NCBI GenBank assembly: GCA_943787175.1 | Contig: CALSLK010000007.1 | Location: 1-64,000 of the forward strand | DNA length: 64,000 bases | Reading direction: 5' to 3' | DNA from: an uncultured Alphaproteobacteria bacterium | GTDB taxonomy: Bacteria; Pseudomonadota; Alphaproteobacteria; SP197 | Part shown: one piece after another, positions 8,779-16,977 of the stretch | Layout of the letters: each line of letters begins with the position of its first letter | How positions within the stretch are numbered: position 1 is the stretch's first letter | Translations under genes and position numbers: made by a program | The notes under the pieces: model-generated | What the model was told of the DNA's origin: nothing | What the model saw: only the letters and a program-made list of their open reading frames with translations | The model's database searches: none

Positions 8779-11204
8779 ATGAAGACGCATGCACGTGTGG
8801 TGGTTATCGGCGGCGGCATCGGTGGATGCAGCACGCTCTATCATCTGACCCGCGAGGGCTGGAGCGATGTTGTTCTGGTCGAGCGCGACGAACTGACCTC
8901 TGGCTCGACCTGGCATGCTGCTGCGCAGGTCACGCAGTTTGGAGCGATCCAGACCATGGTCGGGCTCAAACGTCACAGCCTTGATCTCTACCGCGAACTC
9001 AGCGCTGATCCAGAGCATCCGATCAACTATCACATCACCGGTGGCATCAGGCTGGGACATACGGTCGAGCATCTCGACGGCTACCACCACTTCGTTTCCA
9101 TGGCCAAGGGCATGGGCGTCGAATTCGAGGTCATTGATGGGGAGGAATGTGCCAGGCGACATCCCCTGATCCGTAGTCATGGTCTTGCCGGAGGCCTGTG
9201 GGATCCGCTCGACGGCGATATTGATCCCAGCCAGTTGACCCAGGCTCTGGCGCGAAAGGCACGCGAAGGTGGCGCGGAAATCTACCGCTTCAACCCGGTC
9301 GAGGCGATTGAGCAATCGGCTTCCGGGGAATGGGTGGTGCACACCAAGAACGGCACGATCACCTGCGAGAAGGTGGTCAACGCCACGGGTTACCGGGTCA
9401 ATGAGGTCGGGGCCATGCTGGGTGTCGAACACCCCGTGATCTCGATGGAACACATGTATTTCCTGACCGAGCCGATTGCCCAGCTCGAGGCTCAGGATTG
9501 GCGGGTTCCGATCCTGCGTTGCCCCGCTGACGACTTCTACAGCCGCCAGGAGAAGAAAGGCCTCCTGGTCGGAATCTACGAGCAGGGCTGCAAGTCCTGG
9601 GGTGAGGATGGCATCGATCCGTCGTTCACCATGGAACTTCTGCCCAACGACCTCGACCGCTGCCTCGACAACATGGAGCGGGTGTTCGAGCGCATGCCGG
9701 TGCTCACCGACACGGGTATCCACACGATCGTGAACGGTCCCATTACCTATAGCGCTGACGGTCTGCCGCTGGTCGGAAAGATACCCGGACTGCGCAATGC
9801 CTATGCCATGTTGGGCCTGCGCGCGGGCATCGGTGAGGGCGGAGGCCATGGCCGCATGCTGGCCGAGATCATGGTCCACGGGGAGGCGACCTGGGATACC
9901 TGGGCGCTCGATCCCCGGCGGTTCCTGGGTCACTGCACGCGCGAATACACCACGGCGATGGCGGTCCAGGACTATCAGAACGAGTTCCGTTTCCACATGC
10001 CGCACGAACACCGTCCGGCAGGACGTCTGGCCAAGACCACGCCGCTCTATCCCGTGCTCAAGGCCAGGGGTGCGGAGTTCGGCCCTGTCGCTGGCTGGGA
10101 ACGCGCGCTCTATTACAAGCCCACGGCAGATTTTGAGCATGTCCCGAGCTTCCATCACAGCTCCTGGCACGGGTTGTCGCTGATGAGGTCAGCGCGGTTC
10201 AGCAACGCGTTGGTCTGATGGAAGTCAATGGATTCAACCGCTTCGCCATAACCGGCAAGGGCGTTACTGCGTGGCTCGACAGCCTGATGTGCGGCCGCGC
10301 GCCCAAGAAGAACGGCAAGGTCGGCCTGGCCTACTTCCTGACCGACAAGGGCCATGTCCGGGGTGAGGCGACGCTGGCCCGCCTGGACGATGAGGCCGTC
10401 TGGTACGGCTCGGCGGCTGCCGCACAGTTTCACGATCACGACTGGCTCAGCGAACACTCTGCCCGATGACGGCAGCATCGACGACTCGACGACCTGACCC
10501 ACAGCCACACGATCCTCGTTGTCATCGCCGGCCCGCGCTCGCGCGACGTGCTGCAGGCCGTGGCCCCGGCGACGGACTGGTCCCAGGCGGCGTTCCCCTG
10601 GCTCTCGGTCCGGCCCGTGCGCATCGGGCTCGCACCCGTCGTCGCCATGAGCGTGAGCTTTTCGGGCGAATTGGCGTGGGAGCTCCACATTGCCAACGAA
10701 AACCTGCTTCTGGTCCATGGGCTTCTCGAGCAGGCCGGCGAGGACCACGGCATGCAGCCGTTCGGACTCCTGGCGACCGAGTCCATGCGGATCGAGAAGG
10801 GTTATCGCGGCTGGAAGGCCGATCTCGTCACCGAATACACACCCTTTGAATCCGCACTTGACCGATTTGTGCAGCTCGAAAAGCCGCAATTTCCAGGGCG
10901 CGAGGCGCTGGTTGACGCTCACGCTGACGGGCCGCAACGCATGTTCGTGTCGATGACGGTTGAATGTGCGGGGGCTTCGCCCCATCCCGGAGACTCGATC
11001 TATGCCGGTGGCGCGGTCCGCGGCACGGTAAGTTCAGCAGATTACGGTCATCGAGTTGGCGCCAACATCGCAATGGGCTTCGTGCGCCCCGACATGGCCG
11101 CGCCTGGAACCGCGCTGGAGGTCGAAATTGTCGGTCAGCGCTACCCTGCGACAGTGGTTGAACAACCCCTTTACGACCCCGTCAACGAACGCGTTAAAGC
11201 TTAA
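8779..11204 (+). CDS. Dimethylglycine/sarcosine dehydrogenase-like FAD enzyme fused to a GcvT (aminomethyltransferase) domain, frameshifted
   Basis: The N-terminal half is a DAO-type flavoprotein: VVVIGGGIGG dinucleotide fold at the start, and a TSGSTWHAAAQVTQF segment typical of dimethylglycine dehydrogenases. The C-terminal half is a GcvT-like folate-binding domain (VGLMEVNGFNRFAITGKG, YFLTDKGHVRGEATLARL, SFSGELAWELHI, IEKGYRGWKAD). Such fusions demethylate N-methylated amino acids and pass the one-carbon unit to tetrahydrofolate. The frame breaks near 10172, and there are two compensating shifts near 10456 and 10482, between which TLPDDGSI is readable. Joined length is about 808 residues, normal for the family. 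The ATG at 8779 follows GAGGTGGGG; a GTG at 8770 is possible. It heads an operon with a HisD-like dehydrogenase and an aminotransferase. Confidence 0.85.
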
Positions 11205-11215
11205 GGTATCAAGAC

Positions 11216-12523
11216 ATGGAACACATCAAGCAAGCGGGCAGCGACCCTGAGGCTGACGACCTGGCGGTCCGGGAGCGGGTGGCTGAAATGCTGGCGGATA
11301 TCGAAGCGCGCGGCGAAGACGCCGTACGTGCCTATGCCAGGGATCTCGATGGTTGGACCGGCGATTTTGTTCTGAGCGATGACAAACGCCGTGCCCTGAT
11401 CGCTTCGGTGCCCGAAACCGTGAAAGACGACATTCAATTCGCGCATCGCCAGGTCAGGCGCTTTGCAGAAGCCCAGCGCGATAGTCTGCAGGCCTTCGAG
11501 ATCGAAACCGAAGACGGGGTACGCCTGGGCCAGAGCATCATACCGGTCGACGTCACGGGCTGTTATGTGCCCGGCGGCCGTTATGCCCATGCCGCTTCGG
11601 CAGTGATGAGCGTGACCACGGCCAAGGTTGCAGGTGTTCCCTTCATCGCTGCCTGTTCGCCGCCACGAGGCGAGAGCATCGCACCTGCCGTGGTTTATGC
11701 CATGGACTTGAGCGGTGCTGACATGATCCTGGAGATGGGTGGCGTGCATGCCGTGGCGACCATGGTATTCGGCCTGTTTAGCTGCCCGGCGGCCGATCTG
11801 CTGGTCGGACCCGGTAACGCCTATGTCGCGGAGGCCAAGCGGCTGTTGTTCGGCCGGGTCGGTATCGACGTCTTTGCGGGACCAACCGAAAGCGCGATCA
11901 TTGCCGAGGCCGGTGCCGATGCCATGACGATCGCGGTCGACCTGGTGAGCCAGGCTGAGCACGGTCCCAATTCGCCCGTCTGGTTCATGACCACCGATCG
12001 TGCGCTGGCCGAGACGGTCGCTCGCATTCTGCCCAAGGTGGCCGACGACATGCCTGACCCCGCCCTGATCCATGCTGCCTGGCGTGATCATGGCGAGATC
12101 GTCCTGTGTGAGGATCGCGAGGAGGTCTGCCGTGTCGCCGATCGTTATGCACCCGAACACCTTCAGGTCCTTGCCGATGATCACGACTGGTGGCGCGCCA
12201 ACCTGCGCAACTATGGCTCCCTGTTCCTGGGTGAGGGCGCCACGGTTACTCATGGTGACAAGTGTTCGGGCACCAACCACATCCTGCCGACCCGTCAGGC
12301 GGCGCGCTACAGCGGCGGGCTCAACGTCCAGAAGTTCCTGAAGGTGCTGACCTGGCAGGAGCTTGATGAGGCTGCAAGCATCACCTTCAGCTGTGCGGGT
12401 TCTCGCATTTCCCGCGTCGAAGGCATGGAAGGTCATGCCCGGGCCTGTGACTGGCGCCTGCAGAAGTATGCCGGCAACACCGACTTCGATTTCGAGGTCT
12501 ATCGCCAGCGTCGTTACGAATGA
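11216..12523 (+). CDS. Histidinol-dehydrogenase-family enzyme, HpsN-like (sulfopropanediol 3-dehydrogenase type)
   Basis: A 435-residue zinc- and NAD-dependent dehydrogenase. All ligands and catalytic groups known from HisD are in place: Q246 and H249 (SQAEHGPN), E314-H315 (YAPEHLQ), D348 (HGDKCSG) and H407 (MEGHARA). The sequence departs from biosynthetic HisD and resembles the HpsN branch: opening with MLADIEARGEDAVRAYA, CYVPGGRYAH, FGLFSCPAADL and LPTRQAARYSGGLNVQKFLK. HpsN oxidises 2,3-dihydroxypropane-1-sulfonate to sulfolactate. No other histidine gene is nearby, and the gene lies 12 bases after a demethylating flavoprotein and overlaps an aminotransferase, so a catabolic alcohol or sulfonate dehydrogenase is more likely than histidine synthesis. 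Exact substrate is unknown. Confidence 0.82.
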   Translation: MEHIKQAGSDPEADDLAVRERVAEMLADIEARGEDAVRAYARDLDGWTGDFVLSDDKRRALIASVPETVKDDIQFAHRQVRRFAEAQRDSLQAFEIETEDGVRLGQSIIPVDVTGCYVPGGRYAHAASAVMSVTTAKVAGVPFIAACSPPRGESIAPAVVYAMDLSGADMILEMGGVHAVATMVFGLFSCPAADLLVGPGNAYVAEAKRLLFGRVGIDVFAGPTESAIIAEAGADAMTIAVDLVSQAEHGPNSPVWFMTTDRALAETVARILPKVADDMPDPALIHAAWRDHGEIVLCEDREEVCRVADRYAPEHLQVLADDHDWWRANLRNYGSLFLGEGATVTHGDKCSGTNHILPTRQAARYSGGLNVQKFLKVLTWQELDEAASITFSCAGSRISRVEGMEGHARACDWRLQKYAGNTDFDFEVYRQRRYE

Positions 12524-13710
12524 CCCGGCGTTTCGACAAGTCCTTTACCCAGCAGGAACCCATCCCCGAAGCAGCGATTGCACGGGCTGTGGAGATCATG
12601 CAGTCGGGCCGTCTGCATCGCTACAACGTCGCTGAGGGCGAGACATCCGAGGCCTCCCTGCTGGAGCAGGAATACTCTGCGTGGCAGGGTTCCCGCTATT
12701 GTCTGGCCTGCACCTCAGGCGGACAGGCGATCCAGATTGCCCTGCGTGCGGCCGGCGTGATGCCTGGCGATGCCGTGCTGGCCAATGCCTACACCCTGGC
12801 CCCGGTGCCTGGAGCACTTCACGCCGCGGGTGCCAGACCGGTGCTGGTCGAGATCGATGAGGATTGGCACACCGATCTTGCGGACCTTGAAGCCAAGGCC
12901 CAGGCCAGCGGCGCGCGTTTCTTCCTGCTGTCACACATGCGCGGCCATATCGCCGACATGGAAGCGGTGATGGCGGTCTGCGAACGTCATGCCCTGACCC
13001 TGATCGAGGATTGCGCCCATACCATGGGGGCCCGCTGGAACGGGGTTCGTTCAGGCAACCATGGCCGGGTCGCCTGCTTCAGCGCCCAGACCTACAAACA
13101 CATCAATTCCGGCGAGGGTGGGTTGCTCACGACCGACGATCCCGAGCTTGCTGCCCGGGCTATCGTGCATTCCGGCTCCTACATGCTTTATGGCCGCCAT
13201 GGCGCTGCACCCGAGGAAGAGGTCTTCCGGAAGGTCCGGCTCGACAGTGCCAACCTCTCGGCACGCCTCGATAACCTGCGCGCGGCTTTGCTTCGCCCGC
13301 AACTTGCCGCGATTGATGAGAATATCGCCCGCTGGAACAAACGTTACCAGGTGCTGGAACAGGGTTTGCGCCGGTCATCACACCTGCGGCTGCCCGAACG
13401 CCGCCAGCATGAGGCCTTTGTCGGCAGCTCGATCCAGATGCAGACGCCTGCGCTGGAACGCGATGCAATTCCGCGTTTCGTTGCTGCCTGTGCCGAGCGT
13501 GGCGTGGAGCTCAAATGGTTCGGGGATGATGAGCCCAGGGCCTTCACCAGCCGTTATGACAGCTGGCGTTATCTGGGCGATGTACCGGAACTGCCGCAAA
13601 CGCTGGCCGTGCTGGCCAAGACGCTCGATATGCGGATTCCGCTCACCTTCTCGCAAGATGACTGTGCCCAGATTGCAGAGATCGTGGTGGACGTTCTGAG
13701 CGGGTTCTGA
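12520..13710 (+). CDS. DegT/DnrJ/EryC1/StrS-family PLP aminotransferase
   Basis: A 396-residue fold type I aminotransferase. Seen: the cofactor-contacting CTSGGQAIQIAL, the Asp-His pair in IEDCAHTMGA, and the PLP lysine K193 in TYKHINSGEGGLL. Most family members aminate keto-sugars for envelope glycans or antibiotics, but here the gene overlaps the HpsN-like dehydrogenase stop by 4 bases (ATGA) and follows a methylamine-type flavoprotein. That position suggests that it transaminates a ketone or aldehyde made by the operon rather than a nucleotide sugar; this is inference. No sugar epimerase or glycosyltransferase gene is nearby. The end is 9 bases from the convergent small secreted protein gene. 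Confidence 0.85.
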   Translation: MTRRFDKSFTQQEPIPEAAIARAVEIMQSGRLHRYNVAEGETSEASLLEQEYSAWQGSRYCLACTSGGQAIQIALRAAGVMPGDAVLANAYTLAPVPGALHAAGARPVLVEIDEDWHTDLADLEAKAQASGARFFLLSHMRGHIADMEAVMAVCERHALTLIEDCAHTMGARWNGVRSGNHGRVACFSAQTYKHINSGEGGLLTTDDPELAARAIVHSGSYMLYGRHGAAPEEEVFRKVRLDSANLSARLDNLRAALLRPQLAAIDENIARWNKRYQVLEQGLRRSSHLRLPERRQHEAFVGSSIQMQTPALERDAIPRFVAACAERGVELKWFGDDEPRAFTSRYDSWRYLGDVPELPQTLAVLAKTLDMRIPLTFSQDDCAQIAEIVVDVLSGF

Positions 13711-13719
13711 GCGGTCGGA

Positions 13720-13989
13720 TCAGGTCTCTTCTTCGGGGATGCCGTCGCGATTGGTGTCGCCCTCCACCTGGGGCTGAACCCGGCGGATGATGATGTCGCC
13801 GTTTTCCATGACCTCGGGCATTTCGTATTGCGGGATCGAGGCAATGATGAGGTCAAGGGCCAGCATTAGGTTGCGCATGGCCTGCTCTGCCTGAGCCAAA
13901 GCATCGTCCTGCTGGTCGGCAAGAGCCGGCGTCGTCATCAGGGGCAAGGCAAGGGCGGATGCCAGCAGGCATCGTTTCAGGGCACGCAT
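13720..13989 (-). CDS. Small secreted hypothetical protein (89 aa)
   Basis: The N-terminus is a clear Sec signal peptide: basic MRALKRC, hydrophobic core LLASALALPLMT, cleavage after PALA. The mature part has a helical segment (AQAEQAMRNLMLALDLIIASIP) and a conserved-looking ending QYEMPEVMENGDIIIRR, followed by an acidic tail with TNRDGIPEEET that resembles a single calcium-loop-like DTNRDG motif. Similar small periplasmic proteins are common in alphaproteobacteria but have no known role. It is the last of three small envelope genes on the minus strand. Confidence 0.7.
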   Translation of the reverse strand: MRALKRCLLASALALPLMTTPALADQQDDALAQAEQAMRNLMLALDLIIASIPQYEMPEVMENGDIIIRRVQPQVEGDTNRDGIPEEET

Positions 13990-14079
13990 GATGGTGTTTC
14001 CCAGGGTTCGTGTTGTCGTGGGAGTCTGCGGCCATAATGCGGCATTCCTGTGGCCCGCCCACGCTCAGCGAAACTCTGC

Positions 14080-14469
14080 CTACTCTTCTGCTTCTGCTTC
14101 TTCGTCCAACGCGCGACCGCAGGCAGGTTTCTCGCAGGTCAGAGGATCCCATCGCAGGTCGATCTCGTTCCAGTACAGACGATAACTGCCCTGCGAATCC
14201 AAGCGATAACGCAATTCGACGCCATCGGTCAGAAGAAGGAAGTACCAGACTTCCGATCCACCGAACACGCCGACCTGCTCTGCGCCCAGACCAAAGCGAT
14301 CCCAGGTTTCGTTGTCATTGCTCAGACCGAAGGTGAGCGGCTGGGGCGCCGTATTCTCGATGTAGATTTCGTCGACGAGCGGCGCCGCAAGTTCACCATC
14401 CTGCGCCAGCACAGGGTTTGCTGCACCCAGCATCAGAACAAACACAACCAGGGTCAGGGAAATGCGCAT
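14080..14469 (-). CDS. Secreted hypothetical protein (129 aa)
   Basis: A signal peptide is visible (MRISLTLVVFVLMLGAANPVLA, cut before QDG). The mature chain of about 107 residues is beta-rich (IYIENTAPQPLTFGLS, YRLYWNEIDLRW) with a cysteine pair in LTCEKPACGRA and an acidic C-terminus EEAEAEE. I recognise no domain. It lies between two other small minus-strand envelope genes with short gaps, so co-transcription is possible. Confidence 0.65.
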   Translation of the reverse strand: MRISLTLVVFVLMLGAANPVLAQDGELAAPLVDEIYIENTAPQPLTFGLSNDNETWDRFGLGAEQVGVFGGSEVWYFLLLTDGVELRYRLDSQGSYRLYWNEIDLRWDPLTCEKPACGRALDEEAEAEE

Positions 14470-14489
14470 GGTAGCTCGGGCAGGTGAAC

Positions 14490-14672
14490 TCAGTGTCCGT
14501 CACCCTGACGCGCCTGCTGTTCGGCGCGGCGGCCGTGATAGGCCACCATGAAGAGCCAGGCGAAGACGACCATGCCCAGACCCATGAGCTGAGCCAGGCT
14601 GTCATCTGCACTAGCGGCGATAAAGAGGCCAAAAAGTCCCATCACCACGAAAACAAGGGAAATACCGATCAT
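14490..14672 (-). CDS. Small two-helix membrane protein (60 aa)
   Basis: Starting at the ATG at 14672, which follows a good GGAGAAG ribosome site, the protein has two hydrophobic helices, roughly MIGISLVFVVMGLFGLFIAA and LAQLMGLGMVVFAWLFMVAY, and ends in a basic, His-rich tail HGRRAEQQARQGDGH. A longer in-frame start at 14735 lacks a ribosome site and would put a charged stretch in front of the first helix, so I reject it. No family recognised. Confidence 0.6.
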   Translation of the reverse strand: MIGISLVFVVMGLFGLFIAASADDSLAQLMGLGMVVFAWLFMVAYHGRRAEQQARQGDGH

Positions 14673-14788
14673 GGGCTTCTTCTCCAGTTGCCACGAAACT
14701 GTGTGCACGTTATCGGGTTCGGGACCCGAGGCCAAGATGGCGGAGATGGTGATTGGGCAAAATCACGTTCTGCGCCAACGCCATGAAA

Positions 14789-14851
14789 TAGATCGGATTC
14801 ACACGATCAGGCCGAGCCATTAACGGTTCCGCCCCATCGCGATCCGATCTA
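14789..14851. repeat. 10-base inverted repeat before the reductase gene
   Basis: TAGATCGGAT at 14789-14798 is repeated as its exact complement ATCCGATCTA at 14842-14851, 43 bases away and some 67 bases before the GTG start of the dehydrogenase gene. It could be a regulator-binding pair or a chance repeat. Confidence 0.35.
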
Positions 14852-14917
14852 ATCTCCAGGCACATTTATTCATGCGCGCCATTGCGAACATGGTCGCGAA
14901 TACAAGGGAGATCGGTT

Positions 14918-15788
14918 GTGAAGGTTGCGTTTCTGGGACTGGGCGTCATGGGTTATCCGATGGCTGGCCATCTGGCGGCAAAAGGGCATGACGTCACCGT
15001 CTACAACCGTACCGGCGCGAAGGCCGAAAAATGGGCCGGCGAACAGGGCGGCAGTCATGCTGCGACGCCGGCAGAGGCCGCCAAAGGCCAGGAGATCGTA
15101 TTCTCCTGCGTTGGCGATGATCCCGATCTGCGCGAAGTCATCGCGGGCGAAAACGGCGCCATGCATGGCATGGGCAAGGGCGCCATTCTTGTCGATCACA
15201 CCACGGCATCCGCCGATGTTGCCCGCGAGATGGGCGACCTTCTAGCCGGCCAGGGCATGGGTTTCCTCGATGCCCCGGTCTCTGGCGGACAGGCCGGTGC
15301 GGAAAACGGCCAGCTCACCGTCATGGTCGGTGGCGAGCAGAGCCTTTTCGATACCGCAAAGCCGGTCATGGATTGTTACGGCAAGGCCGTCACACTGATG
15401 GGCGATGTCGGATCGGGCCAATTATGCAAGATGGCCAACCAGATCTGCATCGCCGGTCTGGTGCAGGGCCTGGCCGAGGGCCTCAACTTTGCCCAGCGCG
15501 CCGGTCTGGATGGCGAGCAGGTGATCGATGTCATCTCCAAGGGCGCGGCCGGTTCCTGGCAGATGATGAACCGCGGCAGCACGATGTGCGAAGACAAGTA
15601 TGATTTCGGTTTTGCGGTCGACTGGATGCGCAAGGACCTGCGCATCGCCATGACCGAAGCCAAGGAACAACGGCTCCCTGCTGCCCGTCACCGCTCTGGT
15701 CGACCAGTTCTACGCCGAAGTCCAGCGCCTGGGCGGCAACCGCTGGGACACCTCCAGCCTGATGCACCGCCTGAAGCGCACGCCCTAA
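14918..15788 (+). CDS. 3-hydroxyisobutyrate dehydrogenase/tartronate semialdehyde reductase family, one frameshift
   Basis: An NAD(P)-dependent beta-hydroxyacid dehydrogenase of about 290 residues. Seen: Rossmann motif FLGLGVMGYPMAGHLA, substrate loop DAPVSGGQAGAENGQL, the catalytic lysine in GSGQLCKMANQ and the helical C-terminal domain. A one-base shift near 15664 moves the true end into another frame, which reads NNGSLLPVTALVDQFYAEVQ and stops at 15788. The GTG at 14918 (VKVAFLGLG) follows AAGGGAG and fits the family start. The last bases overlap the stop of the convergent phosphatase gene. It may act in valine, glyoxylate or taurine-type catabolism; the substrate is not resolved. Confidence 0.85.
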
Positions 15789-16592
15789 ACCGTCAGAGCG
15801 TCAACCAGCGCCTGCCAACTCTCGCCATCCGGCGCATAGAGAAACCCGTAGCAGTGATCCGGCCCCGTAACGTCATAGGCTGAGCCATCCAGATGGGCGC
15901 TGTAGCCGCCCGCTTCGGCGTGGAGCAGGTGTCCGGCGGCGTGGTCCCAGGGCATGAGCTTGCGGTAGAGCGCGTAGTGCAGCGCGCCGGATGCCCAGCG
16001 CCATGTATTCGTGGGCGGCGCAGCGCAGGTCCATGAAGGGTGGAACCTTCTGGCAGTTCTCGACGATCTTCAGCGGCAGGCTGCGCTCGCCAAAGCGCAG
16101 TTTGACGGTGCCGTACATGTGTTTGGGTTCGGTGGGGGCTGCGACTTGGGCCTGGACTCCGTTGATGGTGGCGCCGTCGCCTGCGCTGGCAAGGGCCGTG
16201 CGGTCGTTTACGGGGTCGTGGATGCAGGCAAGGCGCATTTCGCCGCCCTGTGCCAGGCCCACGATGGTGGCAAAGATCGGCAGGCCCGCCGCGAAGTTGG
16301 TGGTGCCATCGACGGGATCGACAATCCAGACCGGTTCATCGCGTTGCAGCAGGTCCATCACGGCGGGGTCGGCGGCAACGGCTTCCTCGCCCACGACATG
16401 GGAGCCCGGAAGCAGATCCTTCAAGCGTCGGGTCAGGGCTTTTTCGGTTTCCAGATCGGCAATGGTGACGGGATCGCCCGGGTTCTTGTCGCTGACATCA
16501 CCTGCAGCCAGGTTCTGGTAACGCGGCATGATTTCCTGTGCCGCGACCTCTGCAACGATTGCGGCGACGGTTTCGGGTGAGGGCAGGGGCAT
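15785..16592 (-). CDS. Inositol monophosphatase-family phosphatase, one frameshift
   Basis: A lithium-sensitive-type, magnesium-dependent phosphatase of about 269 residues. Seen: GEEAVA (metal Glu), WIVDPVDGTTNFAAGLP (the DPxDGT metal motif), and after a frame change the third motif PWDHAAGHLLHAEAGG. The shift lies near 15995; beyond it the frame reads GALHYALYRKLMPWDH and runs to the stop at 15785. The ATG at 16592 has a GGGAGAA ribosome site. Substrates in the family include inositol phosphate, histidinol phosphate, 3'-phosphoadenosine phosphate and fructose bisphosphate, which sequence alone does not separate here. It is divergent from the dimethylformamidase-like pair. Confidence 0.85.
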
Positions 16593-16668
16593 GGCGTTCT
16601 CCCGACATGGCTGGAACACAGGCGCGTGCTGGGACAAGATGGCGCCGGTTTGCTTTTGAGGTTTGGTC

Positions 16669-16977
16669 ATGACGCCCATCGACCCCGCGCGCAAGGACCT
16701 TGTGGAGGAATTCCGCCACAAGACGACCGGCCACCAATCCGGTGACCTGCGGCGCATGCTGAACGCCATGCGAACCCATCCCGATTTGCCGCACTACATT
16801 CTGGTGTGCACCAGGCCGCAACAGGAATGGCGTCTGGCGACCAAGGTGCCGGGCCGCCACACCGCTGTGGAACTGCTGGACCATCCGCCTTTCCATGATC
16901 CCCGCGATGCCGAATGGGCGGTCTTTCGTCTGCGTTGGTCCACGCTGTTTGGCGAGGAGTTGCCCCATGAGCGTTGA
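16669..16977 (+). CDS. Probable small subunit of an N,N-dimethylformamidase-like enzyme (102 aa)
   Basis: A short soluble protein that begins with a charged helix (RKDLVEEFRHKTTGHQ) and contains PHYILVCTRPQQEWRLATKVPG and an acidic end. I do not recognise it by motif; the call rests on its position. It overlaps by 11 bases the start of a large N,N-dimethylformamidase beta-type gene, and known dimethylformamidases pair such a large chain with a small one of about 130 residues encoded just upstream. The ATG at 16669 was chosen over an upstream TTG. Confidence 0.55.
   Translation: MTPIDPARKDLVEEFRHKTTGHQSGDLRRMLNAMRTHPDLPHYILVCTRPQQEWRLATKVPGRHTAVELLDHPPFHDPRDAEWAVFRLRWSTLFGEELPHER

Noticed and set aside
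8623..10170. Antisense open frame of 515 codons opposite the DMGDH-like gene
   Set aside because: The plus-strand flavoprotein motifs are clear; the antisense translation shows nothing recognisable.
11216..12523. Biosynthetic histidinol dehydrogenase hisD
   Set aside because: Catalytic residues alone would allow it, but sequence style and the catabolic operon favour the HpsN branch.
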